From: Toxoplasma gondii ME49
Taxonomy: Eukaryota; Apicomplexa; Conoidasida; Eucoccidiorida; Sarcocystidae
Length of the DNA: 64,000 bases
Assembly (NCBI RefSeq): GCF_000006565.2
Contig: NC_031479.1
Coordinates: forward strand, 3,002,289 to 3,066,288
Direction: 5' to 3'
Made by a program: the position numbers and the translations under genes. Shown in pieces: positions 12,557 through 25,719 of this stretch. The notes below the pieces were generated by a model. The model did no database searches. It saw nothing but the letters and a program-made list of their open reading frames with translations, and was not told the DNA's origin. Position 1 is the first letter of the stretch. Every line of letters starts with the position of its first letter.

Positions 12557-15096
12557 ATGAAGGAGTTCAAATATCGCAGAGTCGGAGAGTTCTCACGAGT
12601 AGATGAATCCCTTTTCGGAACGCCTTTCGAAAGAGATGTTCTCATCACTGGAAAGGATACTGTAATGGCTTTGTGGGCTGAGAAAAAGCAGCGGTCGTGC
12701 GGTGTGGTTTCCGATACGATTGTCCTGAAGAATGACGAGATCACGGAGATGAAGGTGAGAACAAGTTTTTGATCTCTCAGCCTGAGAACAATACACAGTT
12801 TCTCCTTAAACCTTTACAGGAGTGAAGGTTATCATGACAAGCTCACAGAGTGGCACATCCAGAGGATGTGGACCTCCTTTGTAATATTGAAGGAGAACGT
12901 TGTTGAAGCCTCCCTGTCTGAAACATGTATGCCTCTTTTTATTTGCAGTCAGAAGTAAGAAGCGTAGCCATTACACGGTGCTTGGGGTAGAAACTCCCAC
13001 TTCAAATCCGCGCCTCGTTCCTATCCAGCCAATGAAGGCAGGATTCACTTGTGTGGTTGGCGGGAGATGGAACGACCTCGGTGAACTTATCTGTTCTTTC
13101 TTGCACCTGCCAGTCCAGCATCGATCCTCCTCCTCTAGTTCCAAAAGGTCATTTGAAAATGAAAGACGAACTCGGGTTTGACGAACGCCTCGCGGCTTCT
13201 CAGGTTAGAGGATAGGAAAAGTAAGAGGTGGACGTTGCACGAAGATGCGGTTGGAAGCAGAACCGAACAAGTGGCGACACCATAATTTCTTTGAAATGTG
13301 TGTCGAGAAGCAAAACTCATCTCCGCTGTTATGACATGTAACAACATAAAATTTTCCACACGTGCAACGTACATCACCGTCACGTCCAGCAATAAAGCTG
13401 GACATGGAAAGATTCTAGAAGGCACCGAGAACCAACATACCTTAACCCGTCTACACTTTTTTATGAACGACAGACTAAGCAAACTGACCCCATGAGACAG
13501 AGCTTCTACATTTTATGTCTTTGCGCGTTCCGCTGTCCGTAGTCTGCGCACGCCTCGCACAGAAATCGCTTACTATTCGATGCGTGTGAGCCTCAAATAC
13601 TCTTTCTAATGAACCACTTCTTGGAAACGGACTTCTTGTTGTTATTACGGAGACTCTTACTTATATTCTTTGACTTCGTTCTCAAAACCAGTTTTCGTGT
13701 GCGTCAAGCAGAAGGAAAAATAACTCTATACGCTTGAACAAGCAAAGGTTCCGTGGGTCAAGCTCCAGTCTGCATAGTGTGTCACTAATTATATGTATGT
13801 ATATACATATATATACATACACTATACATGTGCCTAAAAGTTACCTTTTCACGTAGAGTGAATGAGCGGTGCTTTCACGACATGTGTTCACATATGCGGA
13901 ATATGTGCCCAAACACGACTCCAGGAAAGGAAAGGTCGGATGCTGGCACGAGAGGCAGAAAGGCGAAAGAAGGAAATTGCGAAATTGAACACTGAAGATT
14001 TGCTTGTGGACTCAATTCGTAACAAGGAGCTCGTAGCAAAGTATGAGCAGCGTGACGAGGTCAAAAGGATGAATCAAATGATTCTTCACAGCAAAGTAAA
14101 CACCATACGAGACACGCAGATGGAACAGAAAAAGTGAGTAGTCTTGCGGACTCCAGGAACCGAAAATTGTCGCCTGCTCGGCCACACGTTTTTACCTTTA
14201 TACATAATCACAGGGTTCCATCGTGCTGCTGCTAGAACCCTCCACAACATTGGGATCACTGAAACATCCCTTGATCCTGCCCAATTGAGTGACGCCAACT
14301 TCCATAGAGCGTTCTTATCGGATTTTCACTACGCCAGCAGCATGCTTTCTTATCATATCTGCGTACCTCAACAGCATTCTGCAGCTCACTGTTTGTTGGG
14401 AACTCTAGTGAGCAGCCTGCGGATTTCGATGCATTCCATATTACTACCGAAAGGAAAGAGGCTTCTGGTGTTCTTCTACATGTTTCCATTCGCTCACCTT
14501 CCACCACAAAGCAGCAGAGATGAGAGCAAGCAAGTGGAGTAGACGGAATTGGTTGTCCTTTAAACACTATATTTTTCAAGGCAATGGAAATCTGAGAACG
14601 AGGCAATGGAGAAGAAGCTTGATCTCATCATGGATATTACTCTCATTCAAGGCATGCAGCAAGATGAGGAGAAGGAACAGAACCGGCAGCAGAAGCTAAA
14701 GGCAGAGGCCGCCATGATTCGCAACCAGATCGCAGAGCGCGAGGTATGTGAGATCAAGTGACTTTGAATGCCGTTGTCTGCTAACGGTGAGCGAAAAGTT
14801 GTGCATACTCTTACGTATTGTGAGGGGCACAGCCGCCACATGGAACCGCGTTGAACCTCATGGGGAATTCGGTAACCGAACGCTGAAATAAATAGCATAA
14901 CCGCTGACATAGCTCAGTACACTGACACTCAGAAAAACTGAGACTGAAGTCGACATGTTCTAAAAATTCCTGAATCATTCTTCAGGGGGAGAAGGTAGAA
15001 CAGGTGTATCTTCAAGGAAGCAACTTGAAGAGAACCTAACATGCCATTAAGAACGGAGTAGAACTGAGAGGGAAAGATTGTTCTAACCCCAATCCG

Positions 15097-15129
<33 letters not shown>

Positions 15130-17963
15130 CTGCGTTGATGAACATGTCTGCGTCGAGCGGCCACGAACTGCCAACGGCTGCTGGGCATACTCCATGTGGG
15201 CAGGCACGAAGACAACTTGAATTGGAGGAAAGAGAACGGGAACGCCAACTGTTGGTGAAGCAGATGGAGGCTCTTCAGTTCGAGGAAATGAAAACGAAAC
15301 TTCAGAAAGAGGAGACAAAACGCATGCTCATGAACGAGATAAATACGCATAACGCGAAAATTTCCAAAGGTATCGGTTTACCTTCTCTCCAGACAGCCGA
15401 CGATGATTCTCCGTTTATACCGCCCTCTGCAGATGATACGGTACAAAAATGGCCAATCCTAAAGCGGAGATTGATACAGTTTTAGTCCGTCTCTATCAGT
15501 GCTTTCTTTTGGATGCAAACTGTCTGGTATGAGCTTGTGGTTGACGCTTGGGGTACGTTCTAAGTAGTCGCATAGGCTGGAAGCTGAAAGAAAAAGGAAG
15601 GACTGATTTCCCTGGTATCAAGGTCACGTGCTGGCATGTCGTTCAGCTGAGTGTAGCTGGCGCGATGGTCATCAACCCTGATAGTGTGCTATGCTCCTGC
15701 CGCTGGTAACGAACCTGCTGTGTTCAGAAAAAGAAGAGCGACAGTCTGAGCGGCTCAAAGAAGACATCGCAATTGCAGAATATCAGCGGGAGAAGGCTCA
15801 AAGAGAGAAGGAACTGGAAGATAGGAAGCGGGATATTATGGCCGCGAAGGAAAAAGAAATTGCCGCGATTTATGCGAAGCACGAGAAGGTCATGGATAAA
15901 CAAGCTGAAATGGACGCATTGAGGGCAAGACGGTGAGTATGCTGTACAAAACTGTTTTCGGTGCTCTGTTATTGTCAGACTTTAAAACGGCACTGTCTCC
16001 ATTCTCTATGGACGACCAAAGAGTACAATAACATGCGGAGGTGGTACATACCGTGTCAGCAGCGATAATGGTAATTTTTTAAGCCATCGCAGTAGCAGGG
16101 CGTCTTCCTGCATATCAGCGGAGAGCATGGTTTTGCTTTTCACGTGATCCCCAAAATATATCGTTGATAAAACGATACTCAACTGAGCTACACAGTTGCT
16201 TGAGATCGAAACCTGGCATAGCGTGACTGACCAAAACTTCCTGATCATCCTCACCCAAGACAGGCTCCGCGTCTGATGAGCATCTTAGCCGATTAAACAA
16301 CGACAGTTGATGGCTGCTATAGGCATGTAAGTCAGTCTCCTTGCTATGGTGGATATAGAAGGCTGCTTCATCGCTGAGGACATTGCTGAAAATTCTAAAA
16401 ATCCGTGACCCAAGCTCGTGCAGTGATGGTTGACTTGTAATATCACGCTCGAACTAGGCCAGAATGGCAGCAAGTGCCCCATTTCCAGAATCAACAGATG
16501 TGTGGATGTTCTCTGGACGTCCTTATGATCTGGCGGGTGTCCATATTTTTGTCAGCTTATCGTAAACGAACATTATTTCGCCTCTGCAAAAATACACTAG
16601 GCAGGAGCCACGGGGCGAAAGGCATTTACCATTCACACCTGTCATCACCAGTCTTGTGGAACCAGGATCACCCTCCAGAAAATTCCGGTCGTACACGTCG
16701 ATGCACTTAAACGATAACTTCAGATGTGTTTTTTTCTACATCTCTGAGGAAACGTTTCACTCACAGTGGCTTCGCGAACACATATATTCTGGATAATTAA
16801 TGTTAAATCGGCGGTGTGGTCTCTCTAACCCTTACTATGTGAATGGCTATGCTCCACTTCGCTGTAGGGCAATGGACGAACGGGAGAGACGAGAGAGACT
16901 AAAAGAAGCCCAGGAGAAAGAGCGGTTGGATCGGATCAATGCGGAACTTGCTGAAGCTCGTCAGAAGCAACACCACGACAAAATTCAAACGCTAGCACAG
17001 ATGGCAGTTGCCGACAAAGAGGAGTTCGATCGCATGGCTCGTGTTCAAAGACAGAGTGAAGAGGCTGAGAAGAAGAAAACTGCAGAGGAGCAACTAAAGC
17101 GGAAAAAGCATGCAGAGGAACTCAGACGACAAATTGAGGAACACGAGAAAACGAAGCTTGAACGAAAACGCGAGCAGATCGAAGAGGCCATCCGTCTCAA
17201 GAAAGAACAGGAGAAAGACCGAAAAACTTTGGAAACGATAAAGGTAAATCGAAAAGTCGTGAAGGACCGAGAAAAACATGATGAGATGCGAAGCACTCCA
17301 GCCTACCCTTCTGTTCCCCGTTTCCCCCAAGGACACACAAGATATGGGGGAAGACTCTAAACACTTGTGTCGTCCCCTTACTTCCGTCGCTGCTTTGCTG
17401 TCGGTTTTCACTTGATTATTCAGCTCACAGCACACTAGCCGCTCTCCTCTGGCTATCTCCTTTGCGTCTCTTTCGCCACATTTCTTTTGTTCTTTTACTA
17501 GACGAAACATGGCCGACCACACGGAAAAAGAGTCTTTCTAGAACGTGATGAGAAACGGCATGCCAAGACTTTCGCGCACGCACCCAGCTCGCAACAATCC
17601 ATCTTCTTACTTCCATTTGCAGTCCTGTCAACGTTGCCCGCGCTTGACTTGTTGCTCCAACAACACGAAGCGACACGCATCACGTCATCCAGGGATGACT
17701 AGTGACGAATGCCTGTACCAATTTAGTTATCGTCTCGTTCATCTGCACAGTCTCTGCAGTTGTTCCCTTTGCGTATCAACCGTAACGACACTTCTCGTTC
17801 TTTTTCTGATCTGAGCTCTGCATATATCAGATACAGCACATACTTACGAGCTAGCTCAAGTCTTTGCACTTATTCTGTGCAGATGAGAAAACTAAAGGAA
17901 CTTCAAGAATCGGGTGCCGCGCCTCCATATACCCTCCTTTTCCAAAAAACATCATTCTGCTGA
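12557..17963 (+). CDS. CFAP45: CFAP45-like cilia- and flagella-associated coiled-coil protein
   Basis: Eight exons: 12557-12754, 13114-13203, 13925-14133, 14581-14743, 15204-15369, 15728-15932, 16868-17243, 17883-17963. Phases match at every junction, giving about 495 residues (human CFAP45 is about 550). The N-terminus has the family's VDESLFGTP signature; the rest is almost continuous charged coiled coil rich in EKERQ. Blocks align with CFAP45 from memory: SKVNTIRDTQMEQKK, MDKQAEMDALRARR, EEFDRMARVQRQ and the C-terminal KLKELQESG. CFAP45 lies inside doublet microtubules of motile axonemes. In coccidia only the microgamete is flagellated, so male-gamete expression is expected (inference). 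The start is the first ATG of exon 1. An alternative start is an upstream exon ending in ATG at about 12322, directly followed by a GTGAGT donor, joined at 12521. Exon 2 is the least certain, and the last exon diverges from the family. Confidence 0.85.
13795..13820. repeat. Perfect inverted repeat in CFAP45 intron 2
   Basis: GTATGTATAT and its exact reverse complement are separated by six bases (ACATAT). The whole is AT-rich and lies about 100 bases upstream of exon 3. Confidence 0.85.
15096..15125. repeat. (TA)n microsatellite in CFAP45 intron 4
   Basis: About fifteen TA units roughly 80 bases upstream of the exon that starts at 15204. Confidence 0.9.
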
Positions 17964-19079
17964 GAGGGAGATTCTCAGCCCTTTTTCTCTCAAACAGTAC
18001 ATGTATACATGGCGCGCCGTTCTTGCAGGTAGTTTGAATTTTGGTAGGTTTCTCCCTCCCTCCCTGGCGTATGCAGTCAATTTCATGTTGCAAAATCATA
18101 CTTGATCGCACATGTATGATCTCGCACATGGGCTTCTAAGTGCTTCTTCTCTCTGAAAGAAAAACGTGAAGGAACGCCCGTATGCATCTCTGTATACTCA
18201 GCATGCGTATGTCCACTGATTGACGCCAGTCACGAGAACGAATGTGAACGGCGCGTATTGCAGAAGGCAACAACAACTCAGAGGGTCTGCTACCGGCCGT
18301 AGGATGTTTCGCTCCCCTTCATGGAATATCAACATGCAGGTATTCGTATAGCTGCATAACTCTTCATTTGTGTCGAAGCGTATGGGTGTATTTTCACAGT
18401 CACTACGCTGCCCGGTAGGGCCATCCAGAGACATGGCGATTCGTTGTCGGCGGCTGGTGGTAGGCCTGGCCCGTCTCTGATATTGCCGTGAGTCCTGCGA
18501 ACGATATAGACGTGGCAATGAGCTACAGTGCCTGTGTCCTTTGAGCGCACGAACCGGACCTTGTTTGCCTGTCGTTTCCACTCTGTGAGAAGTATTCTCA
18601 ACATGTACTTCGAAACGAGGAATCGCATTTTCAACCTCATAGTTCCTGTCACCTCCAAAAATGCGCGCTCCTCACCAAAGGAAGGCCAGTACTGCAGTCA
18701 CTACCCCAGAAAACGTCACAGAACAAGAGCCACTTTTCAGCCCGTTGTCCAGCGCGAACATCTCGTTCACACACGGAAAACTTTGTTGTGCGCCTGATTT
18801 TCATACACAAAAGCGCGTTCCCTACTAACACCTCTTGCCGTCTACCCTCAATCCGCTATCTCGCTCCCGACTGCCTCCCGCGGAGGCATTCTGTAGAATT
18901 TCTTCGACTACGCACAAAGCAGGTTCAGAGCAGTGACCTGCGGTATGCCAGCGCCTGTCCCGTGACCGCTGTCAAAATTTGATTCTCTGGAAAACGTCTT
19001 TCTCGAACCACTCATTCCGGCTTCCAACAGGTATATGTTACGCCCGCTGTGAAAGGGCACGCGAGCGCTGAACAGACGA
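17964..19079. other. Convergent intergenic region
   Basis: Separates the 3' ends of CFAP45 (+) and HAS1 (-). Expected to hold both 3' UTRs. Only short ORFs without recognisable similarity. Confidence 0.5.
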
Positions 19080-22000
19080 TCACCGCGAAAATTGCCTGCG
19101 GTCGCCTTCTTCTCTTTTTCCTGCACACACACACACACACACACGCCAGGGGTGACCTACTCTAATGGAGTTGATGTTCCCTATCACAAGACTAAATTCG
19201 GCTTTGAACGAAGTAGGAAACGCTGAATGCCCACGGGTTGAAAACATGCACAAGACGAAAACCGTGATGTGTCGGTTTCTGTGTACTGCTAGGCGTGCGT
19301 GCATTCTTGTTGTTGTTTTCGAGTTCCGTACCGTAGGGATTCGAGGCGGAGAACTTGTGGCCCGTCCCAGAAAACCGCTGTGTCTTCTTGTCAACTTTAG
19401 TTCGGCTCTTTGCCTTCAGGTTGAGCTCCACTCTGGGCGGAACCGAGAATCCAAATGCCCGTGCTACGCGTTGAAGGTCCAAGGCGTGGACGTTGAAAAT
19501 GTCTTTGAGAGTATGAGAGGCGTACGCCTGAGAGGCACACGGACGGAATGAGCGAGACCTACCTCTGCAGATGACGTGCAATTATGTAAGGATAGGACCG
19601 TGTACAATAGCAGAGGCAAGACAAAACTGTGTGGTAGTTCGACACTACTCTAAGAACTGGCGAAGGAGTGTCCATATGGAGGCTAAGAAGCAGAACACTG
19701 AATGCCTGGATACAGAGGACGACATCTAGTCGAATAGGAAAGCATTACATACAAATATGAAGATATTCATTCAGGCATACACACAGACACAGAGGGGATG
19801 TGCTTACATGAAGATAAGAGCGATATGCATCTTGGGAAGCTTTGTGAAGGTAGTAGTTTTTCTCGATTAAGCGTTCCAGCTGACTCTGGACATTGGCGAT
19901 TTTGTTTGAGGGGAAAGTGTATTCGTTGAGGGGAACTCCCGCTTGTTTAAGATACCGCAGAAAGCCAATCTCTTCAGCCATAAGAAACAGCAGGGCTTTT
20001 CCGGTACCCCCCGCACCTCGAGCTGTACGCCCCACACGGTGAATGTACTCCTTTGGATCATCAGGTGGGTCGTACTGGACGATCCAGTCAACCTAAAAGG
20101 AGAGGCAACGTCGAAACAGAACAAGAATGTGCACATCATATCACCGCTTAAGGGCACCGTGGCCCAGAACCAGCAGTCGCGCACATGCAGAGAAGATGCC
20201 TGATGATTCAGACGAGCCAAATTTCAGATCCTCTATTCCGCCGCTACGCCCAGCACCAACACGGGACAAGTTGCTGAAAGGTGCACATTGGCCGACTGTT
20301 TTGCTGACATCTACACGACCGACTGCAGCCTTCACTCGCCCTCGTTTGCACCAAGACAGGTCAAAAACATTTGAAATTTGGCTCAGGGATGCCGGTACTG
20401 GAAGGCGTCGGATGTATGTTTCCGCGTTTCTACGTCCCTCCGGATACAAGGAGCGGCCAGCGCATGCGTGCGTGTGTGAGTGAGACACAGGCTCAATGAA
20501 GTCATGGATGCACACTTGTTGAGTCGCGCGAATTCCAACGATTCCTAATGCAACCAAACTGATAGTAAAAAATGATACATTTGCTACGAATCGTGAACGG
20601 TGAAAACGTTCCTCACCTTGGGAATATCGAGACCACGTGCAGCGACGTCCGTGCAGAGAAGAATGCCCTTCTGCACAGTCAAAACGAAACAAATAACGAG
20701 AAGCTAAATCCGTGACACAGAGAAACACACTGTGCGCTGCAGTGGCCCCTCTCAGCAGACGAACCCAGGAACTCACGCAAAAAAACAGCACGACATTCTC
20801 TCTCCTCTTGTGTCTCCTCTCCCGCAAAATCCAGTAAACGCGACGGTAAACGTCCATCCTTCCTCGTTCCACGGTCGCGACACTACCGGCCGAGGGGTCA
20901 AGAACTTCAACGTAGTACACATAGACACAGGACGAGTCTGAGCGGGGCAACGTGCATGCCAAATCACTGGAAAGTGGTTGATAGAGAGTTCGGAACTCGT
21001 CGCTTTTCACAAACGGCTGACGAACAGCTAACAGCCAACGGCGTAAGACTGCCTCTTAGCACTGGTGGACGAAAGAGATCTGCCAGGGTGCCTCACTTCA
21101 GCATTGCAGAAGTCGTAGTACGTCGACATCCGAGCATTTTGTTTCTTCTTGCCGTGAATGCACGTCGTTGGAAGATCGATGTAGTTGAAGAGCTCATCGT
21201 GGAACCGGACCGACATGCAACTGCTGAAGAAAACCATAATCTTCTTCTCCCGGTTCTTCTTCAAAAATGTGAAAAGGAGAAGAAAACGTTCCTCTGCGGG
21301 ACAGACAACATAGCCCTGCTGGATGCCGCGAACCGTCGCCACGGTGTCCTTGACCTGTCACACAAAGCCCCATCGAGTGCCCATAACTATTTCATGCTGA
21401 CAGAAATGAGAACCTCAAAGTGGGAGCGCTCCTTTTGGAGTATTGCACCACAGTATTCGAATTGGAACACTAAAACACAGTAAACCGGTGTCCGGACACA
21501 CACATGCTCACGTAGTTTCGGCACCCTGTCGCATCGCCATTCCTCGTTTTAGAGACACGAGAGTTTACGTGCTAAACAGAAGCGAAGAATGCCCAGAAGT
21601 CTCAATTCGACGAGAAACACTCACCTCAACGAAAACAGGTTTCTTAAGGGAAAGTCTAGCGAGGTCGGCCACTTTCGCGCTTTGCGTTGCGGAAAAGAGA
21701 CACGTTTGGCGGGTTTGGGGAAGCATCTGGAGAATGGCGTTCATTTCCTCTTCAAATCCAATCTGAAGGATTCGATCTGCCTCGTCGATCACCAGCGAGA
21801 GGAGGTTGGAATACTGAAAGCCCTGAGTTGCGCAGAAACAAAGACGAATGAACGAAGGAAACAGAATAACGTTCCTGAGAGAACCTGAAAGGTGACCATA
21901 CAGTACTGGGTATTGTTCTGCTCCTATCCCTATCGCGTGTCTCTCTCCCTTGACGTCACTGTCTCCCATGCGTCTCCGTTTCAACTCCCGTTCGTTTCCT

Positions 22001-24066
22001 TTTCTTCCCTTTCCCTTCCCCTTCCACAGCTGCTCCCTGAATCCGGTGATTCCCCCAAAACGCGGGTGTTTTACTGGTGCCAGATCCTCCCTTCTCGGTC
22101 GCCCTTTCCCCCTGACGTTTGTCTGTGCTCTCTGTTTTTCCTCACCTTTGTGTTCTGAAGGTGATCGAGAAGTCGTCCAGGCGTGGCGACCAGAATGTTC
22201 ACTCCCTTCTGCAGCTTTTCGACTTCGTGCTTCCTGTTTGCGCCCCCAATCACGAGACCGAGGGTCTGAGGGAGGAACTTCGCCAGCTCTGCTGCGACAT
22301 CAAAAATCTGCAAAGACAACTCTCTGGTAGGGGAAATGACGATCACCCCCGTCCCATTGCGAGGAAGAAATTTAACTTGGTACAGGAGCTCGACGGCCGG
22401 GACAAGGAAAGCGAGGGTTTTTCCAGATCCTGAGAGCAAACGCCGGAAACAGGAATAGAAACAGAGAGACGTCGAGGCTCCGGACCAAAACAAATGGGAA
22501 GCAATTACCACACTTATCCACAGGTCTCGTGAGTCAGGCAAGGACGCAAAGCAGTAATTCGATGAGATTGCAAACGCGACGAAATCAAGAGTTATCTAAA
22601 CTGAGTAGGAGCACGAAGCCATGGGCGTTGTTCACTCAGAAAACAACCCCGTACGCGGAGCGGGACACACGGAGAGAAAGTGGCCAACCATTCAATGGAA
22701 TCGAGTGCCTTCGGGGCGCAGAGGATGCGGATGCCACAACTGAGGGCTTAGGCGCAAGGGTGCCGAGGAGAAAGGAGAAAACAGGGATGAAGAGAGGAGG
22801 GAGGGAAGGAAGTACCAAGGAAATGAGAGTCCAGCCCGTCAGATAGTAAATGTGTTCAAAAAAATAGTGGCGACTGAGAGGGTGTCACAACTGAAGAGAC
22901 GCAATCGGGAAAGCAAGAACGGGGAAATGTGAAACGGCTTCTGGGCGAGGCAGGCATTATCCCGTTGTCACAAAATTACAGCGGATGTGCTTTTTATCTC
23001 CCTCTGATGTGTCTCCATAGCCGCGAGATTTGCACTGTTTTTCTAGAACTCCGTCAAATGCAGAAATTCATCTTTTGAGGGCAGTGTCTACGCACCTGTT
23101 TTAGCCGCTCCCAAGACGTCTCTGCCCTCCAGAAGCCGGGGGATCGACTTGGCTTGGATCTCTGTCAAGCGTTCCATCTTCATCTCGGCGAGAGCCTTTT
23201 TGACAGGGTCACAAATGTCGAGGGACTCGAATGTGACATCGCTGAAGAAAGAATCCTTTCCTAAAGAACACGCAGAAAACGAAGGCTAAACAAAGTGGCA
23301 GATCGTACTAAAGAGCCACGCATCCAGGTTGTCCAGGTAAGGATTCCCGAGTGTTAGGAGGGAAGAAACAGCTGCGACAATCCCCCACTTGCGGGGTAAA
23401 CAGTGGTGGATGTACATCCATTTATCACGGATTCTCATTAACCAAAAAACGCATAATATTTATATTCCGCATCTTAAAGAAATGTGAGTAGAATCTAGTA
23501 GTGACAAAAACGGTTCCTCCGTCGACACCAAAGCGGTCCGAAAACAGCGAACCCGGTTCGCCAGGTTGAAAACCTTTGTTGGGATACAGATTACTCTCAC
23601 AATTTTCATTGCCTACAGAGACCGCCTTCGCCAATGGCGCGCTCACATCGATACTTTAAGTCTAGGACGGTATTCCCGAGGGTACGTATTGAAGCACGAT
23701 AAATGCCTCTATGAAAACACGAGCTCGAGTAGTGTCTTGATAACTTTCCGGTGGGCACAGAGGCAGTCCTGATCGGATAAGCACGCCCACAAGACGTGCC
23801 GTTCAAACTACACAGCGAAAAGGCAAGAACTCCTTACCAGTGGCCTTGTCTGTCTTCTGTACGCCTTGCTGCTCCGCGCTGTCGCCAGAATCATCTGTTG
23901 GACCTTCCGATTCCGGTTCTTCTGTTGACGAAGGCATTTGCTCTTGGTCCTCTGTTGGTTCTTCATTGACAGGGTCGCACTCCCGAATTTTCTTCTTTTT
24001 CTTCTTCACTTCCACCTCCGATGCATTTGCAGAAGCCGCAAGGCTCCTCTTGCTGTTTTTTTTCAT
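19080..24066 (-). CDS. HAS1: ATP-dependent RNA helicase HAS1/DDX18
   Basis: Nine exons: 24066-23838, 23260-23096, 22429-22146, 21822-21625, 21354-21097, 20670-20617, 20092-19808, 19527-19332, 19120-19080; all phases match, giving 569 residues. The acidic, Lys-rich N-terminal extension (1-76) is followed by the helicase core: Q motif (FESLDI... and TEIQ), Walker A AAKTGSGKT (128-136, split across exons 2 and 3), [18 protein letters not shown] (239-242), [12 protein letters not shown] (385-393) and HRVGRTARG (414-422). The C-terminal [22 protein letters not shown] and terminal RRQFSR are diagnostic of HAS1/DDX18 rather than other DEAD-box proteins. HAS1 acts in the nucleolus in pre-ribosomal RNA processing and snoRNA release. 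The last coding exon (12 residues plus stop) directly follows a (TG)n tract that forms the 3' splice region. The ATG context is ACAACCATGA. Confidence 0.95.
19123..19144. repeat. (CA)n microsatellite at the last HAS1 splice acceptor
   Basis: Eleven or so CA units on the plus strand. Read on the minus strand it is (TG)n immediately followed by CAG and the last coding exon of HAS1, so the repeat replaces the usual pyrimidine tract. Confidence 0.9.
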
Positions 24067-25719
24067 GGTTGTTATCTTAATGCGAAGTCAACTAATTTAC
24101 GTCGCTGCATGCACCCGGTGTCCCGAGTCAAATAGCACTTGCAAACAATTGCGAGACGCCACCGACGGGCTCCCGTATGCTCGTCAAGAAAGTGAGACTG
24201 CGTTCCGTGGCTTCGACACTCCGGAGTGAAAAAAGAGACGGAACTGCAACTTCGAGGAAGAGAACAGAGAACGGCGAAGTCATGCACAGTGAAACGCATG
24301 CGTGCGTTTGCAATCGATTTTCGCGCTGCCCCGTTCGTCAGGGACATGGAAGCAACCGGCAAAAGGGTAGTAACACTGAACAAGTCACTTGCCCCTACAT
24401 AACCTTTGGAAAGCAAAGAGGTTTGTTTCACGTATACGGGTCTAGAGGAAAAGTGTTACGCTCCACTGAAGGCAACAGAATTGGTACCCTCTCAGCCGGC
24501 CCCACAACACATCAAGCCTACCGCAACAAGGCTCATTCATGCGCCCCAGCAGTGATCATTCACGCGAGAGCCCGCGTGCTGAAGCAAACATTTTGGGAGC
24601 CTATGTCTTTATAGGTGGAGCAGCGGTAACTGAACCAGGTTTTCCGGCGAACTTGTCATTGAAACACATCTTTTGCTCCCCTTATTTTTCCCGGGGTCTC
24701 CTGAAGGAGCCGCAGGATCCAAGCTCCCGCTGCTCTCCGTATTGAGGAATGTGCCGCGAGTATTTGACGTGGTTCACCGGCAATACTTTATTCACCATCC
24801 TGGTTTTCTGAATCTCTCTTTATCAACTGCACAGCATTGAGCAATTGCCGCTTCATGCCTGCAAATCCAGGGCTTTTGCCTGTACGGAATGGGACTTGTT
24901 ACCTCAACGCGACACAAATTTTGCTGCAGAAGCAGTGCCTCAGCACTCTTAGATCTCTCTCCGGACAAGAACGGTGCTTCTTGCCCTCTTGAGAAAACGT
25001 GTCAACACATTTGCTGTCGACACACATGAGATAGGAAGGTGGGTGACGTAAGGCGACGTTTTAGCAGAAGCGGTGCCGTTTACGGTCTGAGCGACAGGCG
25101 ACGTTCTTGCTGCATACTGTGGGCTCAACACGTGCTTCCGTAAGCATGTGAATGTGGATTGTGTCTAGCACCAGCGATCGGCTAGCCTTTTCCTTCCAGT
25201 TGCAATGTTTCTCGGTTCGTGGAACGTTTCTAGAGCAGAAGGCAGCTCCTGTGCAATCCAAGTTCGGTGGAGTTAGTTCCGCCACGTAATTGCGGGTGCT
25301 GCATCGAAGCCGAGGTGAGGAAGCGGCAGAGCTACAAATAGCAGTAGCTGTTCTTTGTATCCAGGATACACGCAGAAGGAATGCACCAGAAAAATATCAC
25401 TGGGTCGGCTGCGACCAGAAGTTTTGAAACCAGAGTTCCCGGCGAAACACCTCGAAAAGCCAGCCGGCGCAAGCAGTTGCTTTTCGAGTCCCGTTTGAAA
25501 CCCGGGTAACTCACATGGAGATGAAGACTTGAATGCTACCGGCCTAAACTTGGGCCGGGAAGAACACCGCACTGAACGAATCACGTAGAGCAATATAGGT
25601 CTCGTTCACGACGGCGCTAAACAGGTAAACCAGGTTCTAGTCTAAACACAGTTTCCGCGGCTCTCTCTTGGAGCACGGAAAGTGGGAAAGGATAAACGCG
25701 CCGCTTTTATAGCGTACGG
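24067..25719. other. Intergenic region upstream of HAS1
   Basis: Holds the promoter and leader of HAS1 and the 3' flank of the cysteine-repeat gene, which is transcribed in the same direction. No convincing coding sequence in any frame. Confidence 0.5.
24153..24240. promoter_or_regulatory. Two GAGACG motifs upstream of HAS1
   Basis: GAGACG at 24153-24158 and AGAGACG at 24234-24240, within 90-175 bases upstream of the HAS1 start codon. They resemble the (A/T)GAGACG element described for T. gondii promoters. Function here is inferred from position only. Confidence 0.35.

Noticed and set aside
19192..19332. Read-through C-terminus of HAS1
   Set aside because: The spliced alternative ends in the conserved RRQFSR, so read-through is treated as intron retention.
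20141..21010. 289-codon minus-strand ORF
   Set aside because: Runs through HAS1 introns and exon 6 in a frame unrelated to the helicase.
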